This document shows positions 34,672-43,647 of a DNA stretch of 53,129 nt, piece after piece. The notes beneath the pieces were generated by a model that was not told the DNA's origin, searched no databases, and saw nothing but the letters and a program-made list of their open reading frames with translations. The first letter of the stretch is position 1. The number at the start of each line of letters is the position of its first letter. Source of the DNA: Cryobacterium fucosi. GTDB taxonomy: Bacteria > Actinomycetota > Actinomycetes > Actinomycetales > Microbacteriaceae. The position numbers and the translations under genes are program-made. The stretch is from contig NZ_SOHH01000025.1 in assembly GCF_004403515.1 (NCBI RefSeq), positions 1 through 53,129 on the forward strand, in the 5' to 3' direction.

Positions 34672-35715
34672 ATGTCAAACAATGCATGCTTCGTTGACGC
34701 AATGCGCGCCCAACCGAAGCACCTCGCGCTCGCACACGCCACAGTCACCAAAGACCTCGACCGGGCAACGCTCCCCATCTGGAGACAGGGCGAGACCGTC
34801 GCGGTCGTTGCCATGGGTGCCTCAAGCCACTCGGGAACTGTCCTTGTCGCCGTACTTGCAGCGGCTGGATTCCGGGCGGTCAACCTCACCGCCTCGGATC
34901 TCATGCTCGCCGCAGAGGGATTCCAGCCAGCCAACCACTATGTGATTGTCTCCGAATCCGGGCGCAGCCCAGAGACCATCGAGGCCGCACGCAGGTTGAC
35001 GGTCGGGCGACGAATTGGCATCAGCAACTTCCCGGACGCGCAGATCAGCGAAGTGTTGGACGTGCCTCTCGGCCTTGGCGGTTTCAATGACTCTCCCGTC
35101 TATACGAGCGGTTACACGGCCACCCTCCTCGCTTACGCGCTACTTCTGGACCGTGTCGGGATCGTGCCTGCCGGCCCCGAGATTGCACGGATTCCCGCAA
35201 TCGTGGGGAACGCGCTGAATACATACGATGCGATTGCGTCAACGGTCGGTCGGCTCGTCGCCACGGCTTCGATGGTCGACGTGGTTGGACAGGGAATCTC
35301 CTTTGCCTCGGCCGCGCAAACGGCGCTGATGATCCGTGAGGGACTGCGCAGCCCCAGCGCCAGCTACGACACGTTCCAGTACCTGCACGGACCGATGGAA
35401 TCCGCCTCCGAAGGAACCGTCGTGATCGTCTTTGGCGATGGCCGTGAACTCAGCATCCCCGACTCGATTCTGGACGCGGGAGTGAAGGTCGTCCTCGTAA
35501 CAACCGCGCCTGACGGTGCCATCCCCTCGGCGCGCCACGCCAATCTGACAGTCGTCCGGCTCGATACCGAAATGCGCGGTTTTGTCCGGCCGATTGTCGA
35601 GGCAGTGTTTGCCCAACTCGTTCTCGCTCACGCCATCGAGCACAAACCCTTCCCGATTGAGCAATTCATCTATGAACAGCACGACACCAAGATGCGGGAA
35701 ACCCAGGTCAACTAG
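34672..35715 (+). CDS. Double-SIS sugar isomerase-like protein (GlmS C-terminal/AgaS type)
   Basis: This 347-residue protein has two SIS domains (about residues 35-165 and 195-335). SIS features include VAVVAMGASSHSGTVLVAV, the phosphate-binding VIVSESGRSPETIEAAR and the second-domain LHGPMESASEGTVVIVF. There is no glutaminase domain, so it is probably a catabolic ketosamine/aldosamine-6-phosphate isomerase or deaminase. It starts 8 bases after the permease stop with GGGATAGGA upstream. Together with the NagB below it points to amino-sugar phosphate processing. Confidence 0.88.
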   Translation: MSNNACFVDAMRAQPKHLALAHATVTKDLDRATLPIWRQGETVAVVAMGASSHSGTVLVAVLAAAGFRAVNLTASDLMLAAEGFQPANHYVIVSESGRSPETIEAARRLTVGRRIGISNFPDAQISEVLDVPLGLGGFNDSPVYTSGYTATLLAYALLLDRVGIVPAGPEIARIPAIVGNALNTYDAIASTVGRLVATASMVDVVGQGISFASAAQTALMIREGLRSPSASYDTFQYLHGPMESASEGTVVIVFGDGRELSIPDSILDAGVKVVLVTTAPDGAIPSARHANLTVVRLDTEMRGFVRPIVEAVFAQLVLAHAIEHKPFPIEQFIYEQHDTKMRETQVN

Positions 35716-35846
35716 ACGAGGCACCTGCCGCGCCACTGCAGCGAATGCGGCGCGTGTTCTCGCCACCACGCCGCATAGGCATAAGAAACGTGATCCCGAG
35801 AAGATCTCGGCGACGCCGATGGCGCTGCCCCGATTGGAGTTCCCTG

Positions 35847-36632
35847 TTGGCTGAAGTAATAATTGTGAAAAATGAATCCGCGGCGGGCGAACTCGTAGCA
35901 CGGTCAATTCGTGCCTTGATCGTTGGCAAACTTGACGCGGTCCTTGGATTGGCTACCGGTTCAACGCCATCACCCATTTACCGAGCACTCGCTCGGTCTT
36001 TTATGGAAAGGCCGATCGACGTGTCACGAGTAAGAGGATTCGCTCTCGACGAGTATGTCGGTATGCCCGCTGAACATCCGCAAAGCTACCGGGCCGTCAT
36101 CACCCGCGAGGTTGTGGAACCGCTCGGCCTGACCCCGGGGAATATCCACGTGCCAAACGGTGACCTGTCCACCATCCAAACCGCCGGACTCGATTACGAA
36201 CACGCGATCGTGGAAGCCGGGGGAGTCGACGTCCAGATTCTCGGCATCGGTCGGACAGGGCACCTGGGCTTCAACGAACCAGGCTCCTCCTTCGCCTCCA
36301 CCACGCGAGTCAAGACGCTGACGGAGGCGACACGAGCCGACAACGCCAGGTTCTTCGACTCGCCGGCTGACGTGCCCGTACAGTGCATCACCCAGGGTCT
36401 GGGCACGATATTGCGTGCCCGCCACCTCATCCTCCTGGCCCTCGGACAGACCAAAGCCGACGCAATCGCCGCCGCGGTCGAAGGGCCGATTACGGCCAGC
36501 CAACCAGGCTCCGCAATCCAATTCCACGCCCACGTCACCGTAATCGTGGACGAGGCGGCCGCGAGCAAACTCACCAATCTGCATTACTACAAGCATTCTT
36601 GGGCAAATAAGCCAGCCTGGCAAGAAATGTAA
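35847..36632 (+). CDS. nagB: Glucosamine-6-phosphate deaminase
   Basis: This 261-residue NagB-family enzyme (usual length about 266) converts glucosamine-6-phosphate to fructose-6-phosphate and ammonia. The phosphate loop GLATGSTPSPIYRAL, the catalytic Asp in ALDEYVGMP, and the His/Glu pair in GRTGHLGFNEPGSS are all present, as are TRVKTLT and FFDS. I take the TTG at 35847 because GGAG precedes it and it matches the family N-terminus; the frame is open upstream to an ATG at 35745 without a good ribosome site. It is the last intact gene of the amino-sugar operon. Confidence 0.92.
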   Translation: MAEVIIVKNESAAGELVARSIRALIVGKLDAVLGLATGSTPSPIYRALARSFMERPIDVSRVRGFALDEYVGMPAEHPQSYRAVITREVVEPLGLTPGNIHVPNGDLSTIQTAGLDYEHAIVEAGGVDVQILGIGRTGHLGFNEPGSSFASTTRVKTLTEATRADNARFFDSPADVPVQCITQGLGTILRARHLILLALGQTKADAIAAAVEGPITASQPGSAIQFHAHVTVIVDEAAASKLTNLHYYKHSWANKPAWQEM

Positions 36633-36737
36633 TACTTCGCTCCTTCCGCGAACGTGACCATGTCGAGGACCTGCTGAATTACGGCCCCTGCCCTCGACCA
36701 TGTCGTCGCTCACAACCGGCGAAAAGAGTTATATGAA

Positions 36738-37873
36738 AAGGGCTTTCTATTTAGGTACCCTGGTTTTGTGGGAACGTGACGTGGATTAGCGGTTGGCAAG
36801 CCTGGCGTTGGTCGGGATTTTCCACGGTCTTATGCCCAGATGCGGGCATGGTTCGATGAGGACTGGAAGTGCCTGGACTACCTCGACTGGCTGCGCTGGC
36901 CCGATGGATTCGTGTGTCCACACTGTTCGAGCATGACCGGATGGCGGCTGGCTGACTTTCGGTGGAAGTGCGGTGGCTGTGACCGGAAGGTATCCGTGAC
37001 GGCGGGCACGATCTTCGACAAGACTCGCACCCGCTGACAGTTTGGTTCGCTGTCGCGTGGAGGAGGATGGTCGGAGACAAGATCGGGGTATCTACCATCC
37101 AGGTGCAGTGCAGCGGGAAATGAAGTTGGGCTCGATCCAGACGGCCTGGATGATGCTCCACCGCTACCGCACAGTCATGGTCCGTCCTGGACGCGACCGG
37201 CTGCGGGGCGACGTCGAGGTCGACGAGACAATTCTTGGCGGTTTCGAACCGGGAATGCGCGGCCGCGGATCAGCGCGGAAGCTGCTGATTGCCGGTGCCG
37301 TGGAGCAAAATCCCGGGCGTTTTGGTCGCGTTCGACTCGGTATCATTCCCAACGCCAGCACCGTCAGCCTCGCCGGTTTCCTGGATGCCAACGTCGAGCC
37401 GGGCAGCCACGTGGTCACCGATGGGTGGTCGGCCTACCCAGCCGCCACCCGCGGGCGCTATGAACACACGCCGTTGACCGTGTCAGGCTCCGGCCGGCAG
37501 GCTCATGAGGTGCTCCCGGGCGTCCACCGGGTGTTCTCCCTTGTCAAGCGCTGGCCGATGGGTGTGACCCAAGGCTCGGTCACTCCCGAACACATGCAGG
37601 CATACCTCGACGAGTGGGTATTCAGATTCAACCGACGGAACGCGAAGAGCCGCGGACTGCTGTTCCACACGCTGTTACAGCAAGCGGTCGAGGGCCAGCC
37701 AGTCACCTACCGTTCGATGCGAAAGACGGGGCGGGGGCGCCCGGGGCCCGTGCCCGTCCAAGGCGTGCGTCACAACCCGCCCAGCCTCGATGTCGGACAC
37801 CCCGACCTCCCCTGGCGGCAGGACAAACCAGCCCAGATCCCCGCAAACCAGGGTACCTAAATAGAAAGACCTT
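36738..37873 (+). mobile_element. IS1595-family element with 8-bp target duplication
   Basis: The ends are inverted repeats of about 30 bases (AAGG-n-CTTTCTATTTAGGTAC..., left 36738-36768, right 37843-37873) with one or two mismatches. The flanks are direct repeats TATATGAA at 36730-36737 and 37874-37881, the 8-bp target duplication typical for IS1595. The element separates nagB from the aldo/keto reductase gene. Its transposase is broken. Confidence 0.9.
36840..37860 (+). pseudogene. IS1595 (ISXO2-like) transposase with two frameshifts
   Basis: The N-terminus has the zinc ribbon (CPHCSSMTG then CGGCDRKVSVTAGTIFDKT). A one-base deletion near 37030 shifts the frame; the middle frame reads LTVWFAVAWRRMVGDKIGVS. 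A tandem TGCAG duplication near 37107-37116 shifts it again to EMKLGSIQTAWMMLHRYR. The rest holds the DDE-like core: DVEVDETILGG, then VTDGWSAYP and VKRWPMGVTQGSV. Removing both changes restores about 340 residues, the family length. This copy should be immobile unless complemented. Confidence 0.85.
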
Positions 37874-37937
37874 TATATGAAATAGCTGAGTTTCGCTATT
37901 CCGGCCGCGCGGCGTTCCAAATATTCGAGAAGGACAC

Positions 37938-38867
37938 ATGCGCTATCGCACTCTTGGAAACATTGGAGCCGTCGTTTCGAGGTACGCTCTCGGAACGTTG
38001 ACCTTCGGCGATGAAGCCGACGAAGCGACATCGCACGCTCTCCTCGATGACTACGTCGCGGCCGGCGGCAATCTTGTCGACACAGCCGACGTGTACAGCA
38101 AGGGCGTCTCGGAGGAGATCATTGGGCGATGGCTCGCAGCCCATCCCACGGAAAACGAGCAGGTGGTGATTGCCACGAAGGGGCGCTTCTCGATGGGCGA
38201 TGGTCCCAACGACCTCGGCACGTCCCGACGCCATCTCGGCCGCGCGCTCGACGCGTCGCTACGGCGGCTGGGCGTGGAGCAGATTGACCTGTATCAGGTG
38301 CACGCCTGGGACGCCATAACTCCTCTTGAGAAAACGTTGCGATTCCTCGATGACGCCGTGCGTAGCGGTAAAATCGTCTACTACGGGTTTTAGAACTTTC
38401 TTGGTTGGCAGTTGACCAAGGCCGTGCATATTGCATACGCGCATGGTTTCACTGCGCCTGTGACGCTGCAGCCACAGTACAGCCTGCTTGCGCGGGAGAT
38501 CGAGTTTGAGATTGTGCCGGCCGCGCTGGATGCGAACATCGGTTTGCTGCCATGGTCGCCGCTTGGGGGCGGTTGGCTCAGCGGCAAGTACCGACGCGAC
38601 ACCGGCCCGACGGGTGCCACCCGGTTGGGTGAGAATCCGCAACGCGGGATGGAAGCGTGGACGCCTCACAACCGACAGGAGCGCACCTGGCGGATCCTCG
38701 ACGCAGTCGGGGAGATTGCGAAGGCCAAGGGAGTCAACCAAGCGCAGGTGTCACTCGCGTGGCTGGAGGCGCAGCCTGCCGCCACTTCGAGGTCGTTCGT
38801 AACGTGGATGCCGAGACTTGACGCCGTAGACCAGGCCACCGAAAACAAGTGGATGGGGCAGTCATGA
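37938..38867 (+). pseudogene. Aldo/keto reductase, nonsense mutation and lost C-terminus
   Basis: The first half (37938-38393) gives the family barrel start: LGTLTFGDEADEATSHALLD, VDTADVYSKGVSEEIIGRWL with catalytic Asp and Tyr, and IDLYQVHAWD. A TAG at 38391 interrupts KIVYYGF*NFLGWQL where relatives have Ser (TCG). The same frame then continues through WSPLGGGWLSGKY and VSLAWLEAQPA. Homology ends near 38790, where the expected NADPH-binding ARTxEQLxxN segment is replaced by unrelated sequence next to an IS110-type element. The intact enzyme would reduce sugar or aldehyde carbonyls with NADPH. It may once have followed nagB in the operon. Confidence 0.85.
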
Positions 38868-39894
38868 TCGAAAACTATGACAACGTCGACGTGTTCGTCG
38901 GTGTTGACATCGGCAAAGGCGAACACCATGCGGCCGCCCTCGACCGGGCCGGCAAGGTCCTCTTCGACAAGGCATTACCGAACGACGAAGGCAAGATGCG
39001 CACGGTGCTGCAGAACCTGAAACAGTCCGGCACCGTGCTCGTCATCGTCGATCAGTCAGCCACGATCGGCACCCTGCCGATCGCCGTCGCCCAAGCCGAA
39101 GGAGTCCTCGTCGGCTACTTGCCAGGCCTGGCGATGCGGCGCATCGCCGACCTCCACGCCGGGGAAGCGAAGACCGACGCCCGCGACGCCGCGATCATCG
39201 CCCAAGCCGCCCGGACGCTGCCTCACGCGTTGCGGTCGATCCAGCTGGCCGATGAATCGATCGCAGAGCTGTCGATGCTGTGCGGCTTCGACGATGACAT
39301 CCTCGGCCAGATGACCGCGACCAGTAATCGGATCCGCGGTCTGCTCACGCAGATCCACCCAGCGTTGGAGCGGGCCTGGGCCTGCATCTGGACCACCCGG
39401 CGATGCTGGATCTGCTCCAGCATTACCCTTCACCGGCGGCGATGAAAACAGCGGGAACCACTCGGATGGCCACCCGGCTGCCGAAGCTGGCGCCGCGAAT
39501 GGGACGCCGTCTGGCGGAGGAAATCACCCAAGCACTGGGCGAACAGACCGTCGTAGTCGTCGGCACCAACGCCGCCGCAACCGTCCTACCGCGCTTGGCC
39601 GAACACCTCGCCGCCTACGCCGGCCTCGCACCAGTGACCAGACGGTCCGGATCATCAATCCGCGGCGAACACCCCTCGCGACGGGGAAACAAGACCCTCA
39701 AACGCGCCCTGTTCCTCTCCGCCTTCGCGGCCCTGCGAGACCCCGTTTCCAGAACCTACTACGACCGGAAAATCGCCCAAGGGAAACGCCACAATCAAGC
39801 CCTCATCGCCTGCGCCCGACGGCGGTGTGATGTTCTATTTGCGATGCTGCGCGACGGCACCCTTTACGAAACCGAACACCAACTCGCCGCTTGA
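38864..39894 (+). pseudogene. IS110-family transposase, frameshifted and internally deleted
   Basis: The N-terminal DEDD domain is recognisable (VFVGVDIGKGEHHAAALDRA; GEAKTDARDAAIIAQAARTL). A one-base deletion near 39378 shifts to a frame giving HLDHPAMLDLLQHYPSPAA. The C-terminal Tnp20 region (HLAAYAGLAPVTRRSGSSI, then RGEHPSRRGNKTLKRALFLS) follows directly after VLPRLAE. In relatives about 40 residues with a PGVGxxTA helix-hairpin-helix lie between, so an in-frame deletion is likely. IS110 elements use an RNA-guided Ser/DEDD recombinase; this copy should be dead. The IS ends were not resolved. Confidence 0.82.
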
Positions 39895-40234
39895 CAAAAA
39901 CATAGGGGCACCCCCTCCCGGCTCATGATCGACTGGGGGCAAGAACCATGCCAGGCCTGACAGACCAACACCCTCACACAATTGCACGATCAAGGGCTAT
40001 GAAGAAAGTAACGGGGTGTGAGCTGCACGGGCGGCGGACGCGGCAGCATGCTCGATGAGGACCTCGCCGGGGACCTGATGGCCGAACGACGCTGTTGGGC
40101 TTCGACATGGCGCGCCGGATCCGTCGTACCTCCTACTGCGCGGCAATAGCGGCACGCCTCGAGGCCGAGCTTGCGGCCACGAACGCCACCGCGGCCGACG
40201 AGCACGCTGCCGAGGCGAACCCGGGAGACACTCG
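39895..40234. other. No gene seen (340 bases)
   Basis: This is the 3' flank of the IS110-type gene and the downstream region of the hemolysin III gene. Frames are open but carry no recognisable domain. No clear hairpin was seen. Confidence 0.4.
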
Positions 40235-40990
40235 TTACGGGTTGAGCGGATGCGTTGCGATGATCAGAATCGCCACCCACTGACAAAGGAACGCGACCAC
40301 GGTGAGGCTGTGAAAGATCTCGTGGAACCCGAATACCCCGGGCACAGGGTTCGGTTTTTTCAGGCCATAGATGACGGCGCCCACCGAGTAGCAGAGGCCG
40401 CCGATCAGGATGAGCGTCATCATCGCGGCGTTTGCCTGGAAGAAGTCGACGATGAACATGAGCGAGCCCCAGCCGAGCGCGAGGTAGAGCGGCACGTACA
40501 GCCAGCGTGGGGCGGTGATCCAGAACACCCGGAACGCGATTCCTAGAATCGCGCCGCCCCAGATCAGGGACAGCAGCAGAAGTGATTTGGCCGGGGGCAG
40601 GGCCAGCACCGTGATCGGAGTGTATGAGCCCGCGATCAGTAAGAAGATGTTCGCGTGGTCGATGCGCTTGAGGATCAGCCTCGTGCGCGGCTTCCAATCG
40701 AAGCGGTGGTACAACGCAGAATTGCCGAACAGGAGCAGTGAGCTGAGCACGAAAACGAAGGAGCTCCACTGAGCCGCGGGGCCGTTGGCGACGGTAAGGA
40801 GCACGATGCCCGCCACGATTGTTACCGGAAACATGGCGGCATGAATCCAGCCCCGCCATGTGGGCTTGAGGTCTTCGGGTCGGGGAACCTCGGCTTCAAG
40901 CAGCGGAAGGTTTGGGATGTCTCGCCCTGTGGTGTCCTGGCTGGTGGTTTCGTCCTCGATGAAATCGTGCCCAGTGTTCTCTGCGGCCAT
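40235..40990 (-). CDS. Hemolysin III (TrhA/YqfA, PAQR-type) membrane protein
   Basis: This 251-residue membrane protein has seven predicted helices. The family signature appears as SALYHRFDWKP after helix 2, the DHANIFLLIAGSYTP segment, and GFHEIFHSLTVVAF in the last helices, with the conserved His residues that bind zinc in PAQR proteins. The role in bacteria concerns membrane homeostasis. I chose the ATG at 40990; the frame is open further upstream but would add a polar stretch. The gene is divergent from an uppS remnant, a pairing often seen in Microbacteriaceae chromosomes. Confidence 0.9.
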   Translation of the reverse strand: MAAENTGHDFIEDETTSQDTTGRDIPNLPLLEAEVPRPEDLKPTWRGWIHAAMFPVTIVAGIVLLTVANGPAAQWSSFVFVLSSLLLFGNSALYHRFDWKPRTRLILKRIDHANIFLLIAGSYTPITVLALPPAKSLLLLSLIWGGAILGIAFRVFWITAPRWLYVPLYLALGWGSLMFIVDFFQANAAMMTLILIGGLCYSVGAVIYGLKKPNPVPGVFGFHEIFHSLTVVAFLCQWVAILIIATHPLNP

Positions 40991-41081
40991 GCAGCCAGAA
41001 TACGGCAGGGCACATGCCGGAAGTGGCACGGGTCGCCGGAGTGAATTCGCGGACGTGTGTGCAGAACTGACGATCCGTTGG

Positions 41082-41183
41082 ATGCGCGGCATCCTTTATC
41101 GGGTGTACCAGGCTACAGCGCGGCTTGGCGCCCGAAACCCTGCCGACCACGTGGCGATGATCATCGACAGAAACCGTTCCTGA
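41082..41183 (+). pseudogene. uppS: 5' remnant of isoprenyl diphosphate synthase (uppS-like)
   Basis: Thirty-three residues from the ATG at 41082 read MRGILYRVYQATARLGARNP then ADHVAMIIDRNRS-stop, matching the start of actinobacterial UppS up to the substrate-binding motif (HVAMIIDGNRRWA), with Gly changed to Arg. A TGA occupies the place of the conserved Trp and the match fades within 20 codons. The divergent placement to hemolysin III supports the call. A functional uppS, being essential, must exist elsewhere. Confidence 0.65.
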
Positions 41184-41371
41184 GACAGGCAGCAACTTTG
41201 ACCGGGATGCCGGGATGCTGGGGGGTCCGCCAACCTTGATCAGGAACTTACCCTGGATGCACCGATCGGGCTGGGGATCTAGCGGCGCGTCAAACCGAGA
41301 ATGCCTGTCTTGTCAGGTGAAATTGTATTTCCCACAGTGCAAATCATTCCGAGAAGAGAGGCGTCTCGTAG

Positions 41372-42330
41372 ATGCAAGTTTCCCACAGCGTGCGGGCTGT
41401 CTCCGCGTCATTTGACGACCCGAATCGCGGGTCTGGTCCCGGTCTTGGAACTCGCCGAGAAAGCGGGTTTGAACCGTTTGGTAGACCGGTGGTTGGGCGG
41501 TCCGACGGACAAGGGCACCAATGCCGGGTTAAAGGTCGAGTCTCTCGTGGGCGGTATGGTCGCCGGCGCTGCTTCCATCGATGACATGGCGGTGCTGCGT
41601 CATGGCGGCAGGCGGAAGGTCGTCAACTCCTGTTACGCACCCTCCACTCTGGGCTCGTTCCTATGGGTATTATTTCGGCCATGTTCGTCAGCTTGATGCG
41701 GTCGTGTCTTGGTTCCTCCAAGGCCTCGCCACGGCGGCTCCGCTACTCGTGAAGGAGAGCGACGCTGCCGGCTACGTATTCCTCGATGTTGATGCCACCA
41801 TCATCGAAGTCCACGGTCATCAGAAACAAGGCTCTGGCTATGGATACTCCGGGGTTCGGGGAACCAACGCTTTCCTCTCGACGGTGAAGGCGGACGCTTC
41901 CGCGCCGATCATCGTCGGGCAGCGTTTACGGCCAGGCGCGTGCGGGTCGCCGCGTGGCGCCACCCGAATGGTGTGACGCCCCCGCGACCATCAAACGCCT
42001 CACAGGCATGGCCTCGGCCGCGTCCTGCTCCGCGCCGATTCCGCGTTCTACGGTTACGCCACGATGAGCGCAGCGATCAATTCGGGCGCGGCCGTGTCGG
42101 TCACGGCGCGGATGGATCCGGCCGTGAAACGCGCGATCGCGGCCATTCCCGATAACGCTTGGGAGGCTATCGAATACACCGACGCCATCTACGACGAGGT
42201 CACGAAAACCTGGATTAGCACGGCCGAAATCGCTGAGATACCGTTCACCGCGTTCACGTCCTGGAAGCAAAGCGAGCGCATCACTGGCCGTCTCGTGGTG
42301 CGCCGTATCCCGGAGCTAAATAAGAAAGAC
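41372..42330 (+). pseudogene. IS1380-family transposase, multiply frameshifted and 3'-truncated
   Basis: Recognisable pieces run through at least four frames: MQVSHSVRAVSASFDDPN; AGLVPVLELAEKAGLNRLVD and GGMVAGAASIDDMAVLRHGG; FGHVRQLDAVVSWFL and VFLDVDATIIEVHGHQKQG (first catalytic Asp); and DAIYDEVTKTWISTAEIAEI then RITGRLVVRRIPELNKK. Junctions are near 41425, 41665, 41935 and 42050. The C-terminal catalytic end is missing and an IS3 end follows at 42402. The gene is clearly dead. Confidence 0.82.
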
Positions 42331-42401
42331 CTCGAGGACCCCACCCTCTACGACTTTATTCGGGGCGGTCCCGGTGCCTTACACAAGGTTGACAGAGAGG
42401 G

Positions 42402-42445
42402 GATTTGCTCTGAGCTACTGGCCTCAACTCACCCTGACACGTAGA
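42402..42445 (-). mobile_element. Third copy of the IS3-family left end (about 43 bases)
   Basis: The sequence TTGCTCTGAGCTACTGGCCT onward through CACCCTGACACGTAG is the same terminus as at 15689 and 23931, in the orientation of the latter. It abuts the truncated IS1380 gene, which suggests an IS3-mediated deletion removed the end of that gene. Confidence 0.8.
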
Positions 42446-42482
42446 GCCTGGCTATGACGAGCGTGACGGCTCGATTCCTGCC

Positions 42483-42512
42483 TGTCTTGAGAATCTTTAG
42501 ATTTTCAAGACA
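42483..42512. other. Near-perfect 13-bp inverted repeat (stem-loop)
   Basis: TGTCTTGAGAATC (42483-42495) pairs with GATTTTCAAGACA (42500-42512) around a 4-base loop; one pair is a G-T wobble. It lies in 42446-42856, a stretch of about 410 bases with no recognisable gene. It could be an operator or a structured RNA end; no T-run follows on either strand. Confidence 0.5.
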
Positions 42513-42856
42513 CATTGATGTGGCGCTACCGGACGACAGATGTCGAACCGGGCAGCCCCACTGTTCCGCTCGCACGTGTCTGTCCGGTCGGGCGGCGGTG
42601 TGGTGGCGCACCCTGGGTGGCGGGCCGGTGGCGGTGCGTTCCAGTGCCATCGCCGAGGACCTTCGCGGCACAATGCGAGAGATGTGGTTTTGTGAGCGAG
42701 GCTCCCAAACTTTCATGCAGTCCCTACGGATTTGATGAGAACTCTCCGCTACAGGGAGCTTCGGGGGTACCGTTACTTTCAACCATGAGAGGTATCGCAA
42801 CTTGTCGGGCGGGATGTAGATCAGGTCTGGCAAATCGGTCTCGAAAAGGAGATTTT

Positions 42857-43096
42857 GTGTCAAATCGCACCCCAGAACGCGCAGTTGAAGAACTTGAAGT
42901 TCGCGTGATTTCAGACCATGAGTGGCGGGTGGGCGACTTGCAGACCGATGAGCAGTCGCCCGAGAAGGTGCTCGGTTATATCGAGCAACGCGGCGCGGCA
43001 TTCGAAGTTCTCAATATGGCGGCGCCACATCGTCACTTTATGTTTGACCGTCTGGAATCTGCGATCGCGTCGTTCGCTACGGTCAGGTCTTTCTGA
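42857..43096 (+). CDS. Hypothetical 79-residue protein
   Basis: The GTG at 42857 has AAAGGAGA 5 bases ahead, the best argument that this small ORF is real. The product is soluble and acidic-to-neutral: a helix (ERAVEELEVRVI), then HEWRVGDLQTDEQSPEKVLG and IEQRGAAFEVLNMAAPHRHF. I do not recognise a family. It lies between two IS3-type ends (42445 and 43112) that face away from it. Confidence 0.55.
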   Translation: MSNRTPERAVEELEVRVISDHEWRVGDLQTDEQSPEKVLGYIEQRGAAFEVLNMAAPHRHFMFDRLESAIASFATVRSF

Positions 43097-43111
43097 GCAG
43101 CGGCGCCTATC

Positions 43112-43128
43112 CCTACGTGTCAGGGTGA
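43112..43128 (+). mobile_element. Possible IS3-type terminus (17-18 bases)
   Basis: CCCTACGTGTCAGGGTGA matches the outermost bases of the left end at 15689 exactly and then diverges. It may be the right inverted repeat of the same family, or a short scar. Confidence 0.5.
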
Positions 43129-43290
43129 CGCCGGACGGGGTTGCGTCCCACGGAGTGGCGAAATCTCCGCAGTTGGGCCGGGTGTTGGGGGAGTGAAGCA
43201 AAACGCCTTTCGGGCTTCCCGCCGACCCGAGTGGGGGCCGTCGGGAGGTTTCACTAGTAGTACTTGGTGCCCAGGCGATTGAGGGCGATA

Positions 43291-43647
43291 TCAGTTCTCC
43301 CGCATATCGGGGAAGAGTCCTTCCGGTGGGGCCGTGTATGGCAGTGGCTCGCCCGCTTTGTTCGAGTCCTCCGACTTCGCGAATGGGCCTTCGGTACTCA
43401 TCAGGATCGGCATATGGTGATCGGCGTGCTCGATCCACCAGACACTGGAGCCGGTTGCGGCGTCGAGCCTTAGATGCTCCCACGCGCGCCAGAGCGCGTC
43501 GATACGGGCCAGTGCTTCCGGATAATTCCACCAGTCGGCCGCCCACCGGAAACTTGCGTTACCGGGCCCGACGCGACGGGCATACATGTGGATGAGGCGT
43601 TCACGCACGAACTCGTCGGACGAGCCGTAGAACAACTGATTGTTCAA
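43291..43647 (-). CDS. DUF4913 protein
   Basis: This 118-residue protein matches the DUF4913 pattern seen on actinobacterial plasmids and integrative elements: FVRERLIHMYARRV near the start, FRWAADWWNYPEALARIDAL, WRAWEHLRLD and the WWIEHADHHMPILMSTEGPF segment. Function is unknown. The family usually accompanies conjugation genes, none of which are visible here, so it is probably a leftover of an integrated plasmid. Confidence 0.82.
   Translation of the reverse strand: MNNQLFYGSSDEFVRERLIHMYARRVGPGNASFRWAADWWNYPEALARIDALWRAWEHLRLDAATGSSVWWIEHADHHMPILMSTEGPFAKSEDSNKAGEPLPYTAPPEGLFPDMREN

Noticed and set aside
36391..36620. Plus-strand ORF within nagB region in another frame
   Set aside because: Overlaps the intact NagB frame and has no recognisable content.
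38391..38393. Recoded stop (selenocysteine or pyrrolysine type) in the aldo/keto reductase
   Set aside because: The codon is TAG at a Ser position, no recoding element or pyl gene is seen, and the gene is also 3'-truncated; an ordinary nonsense mutation is simpler.
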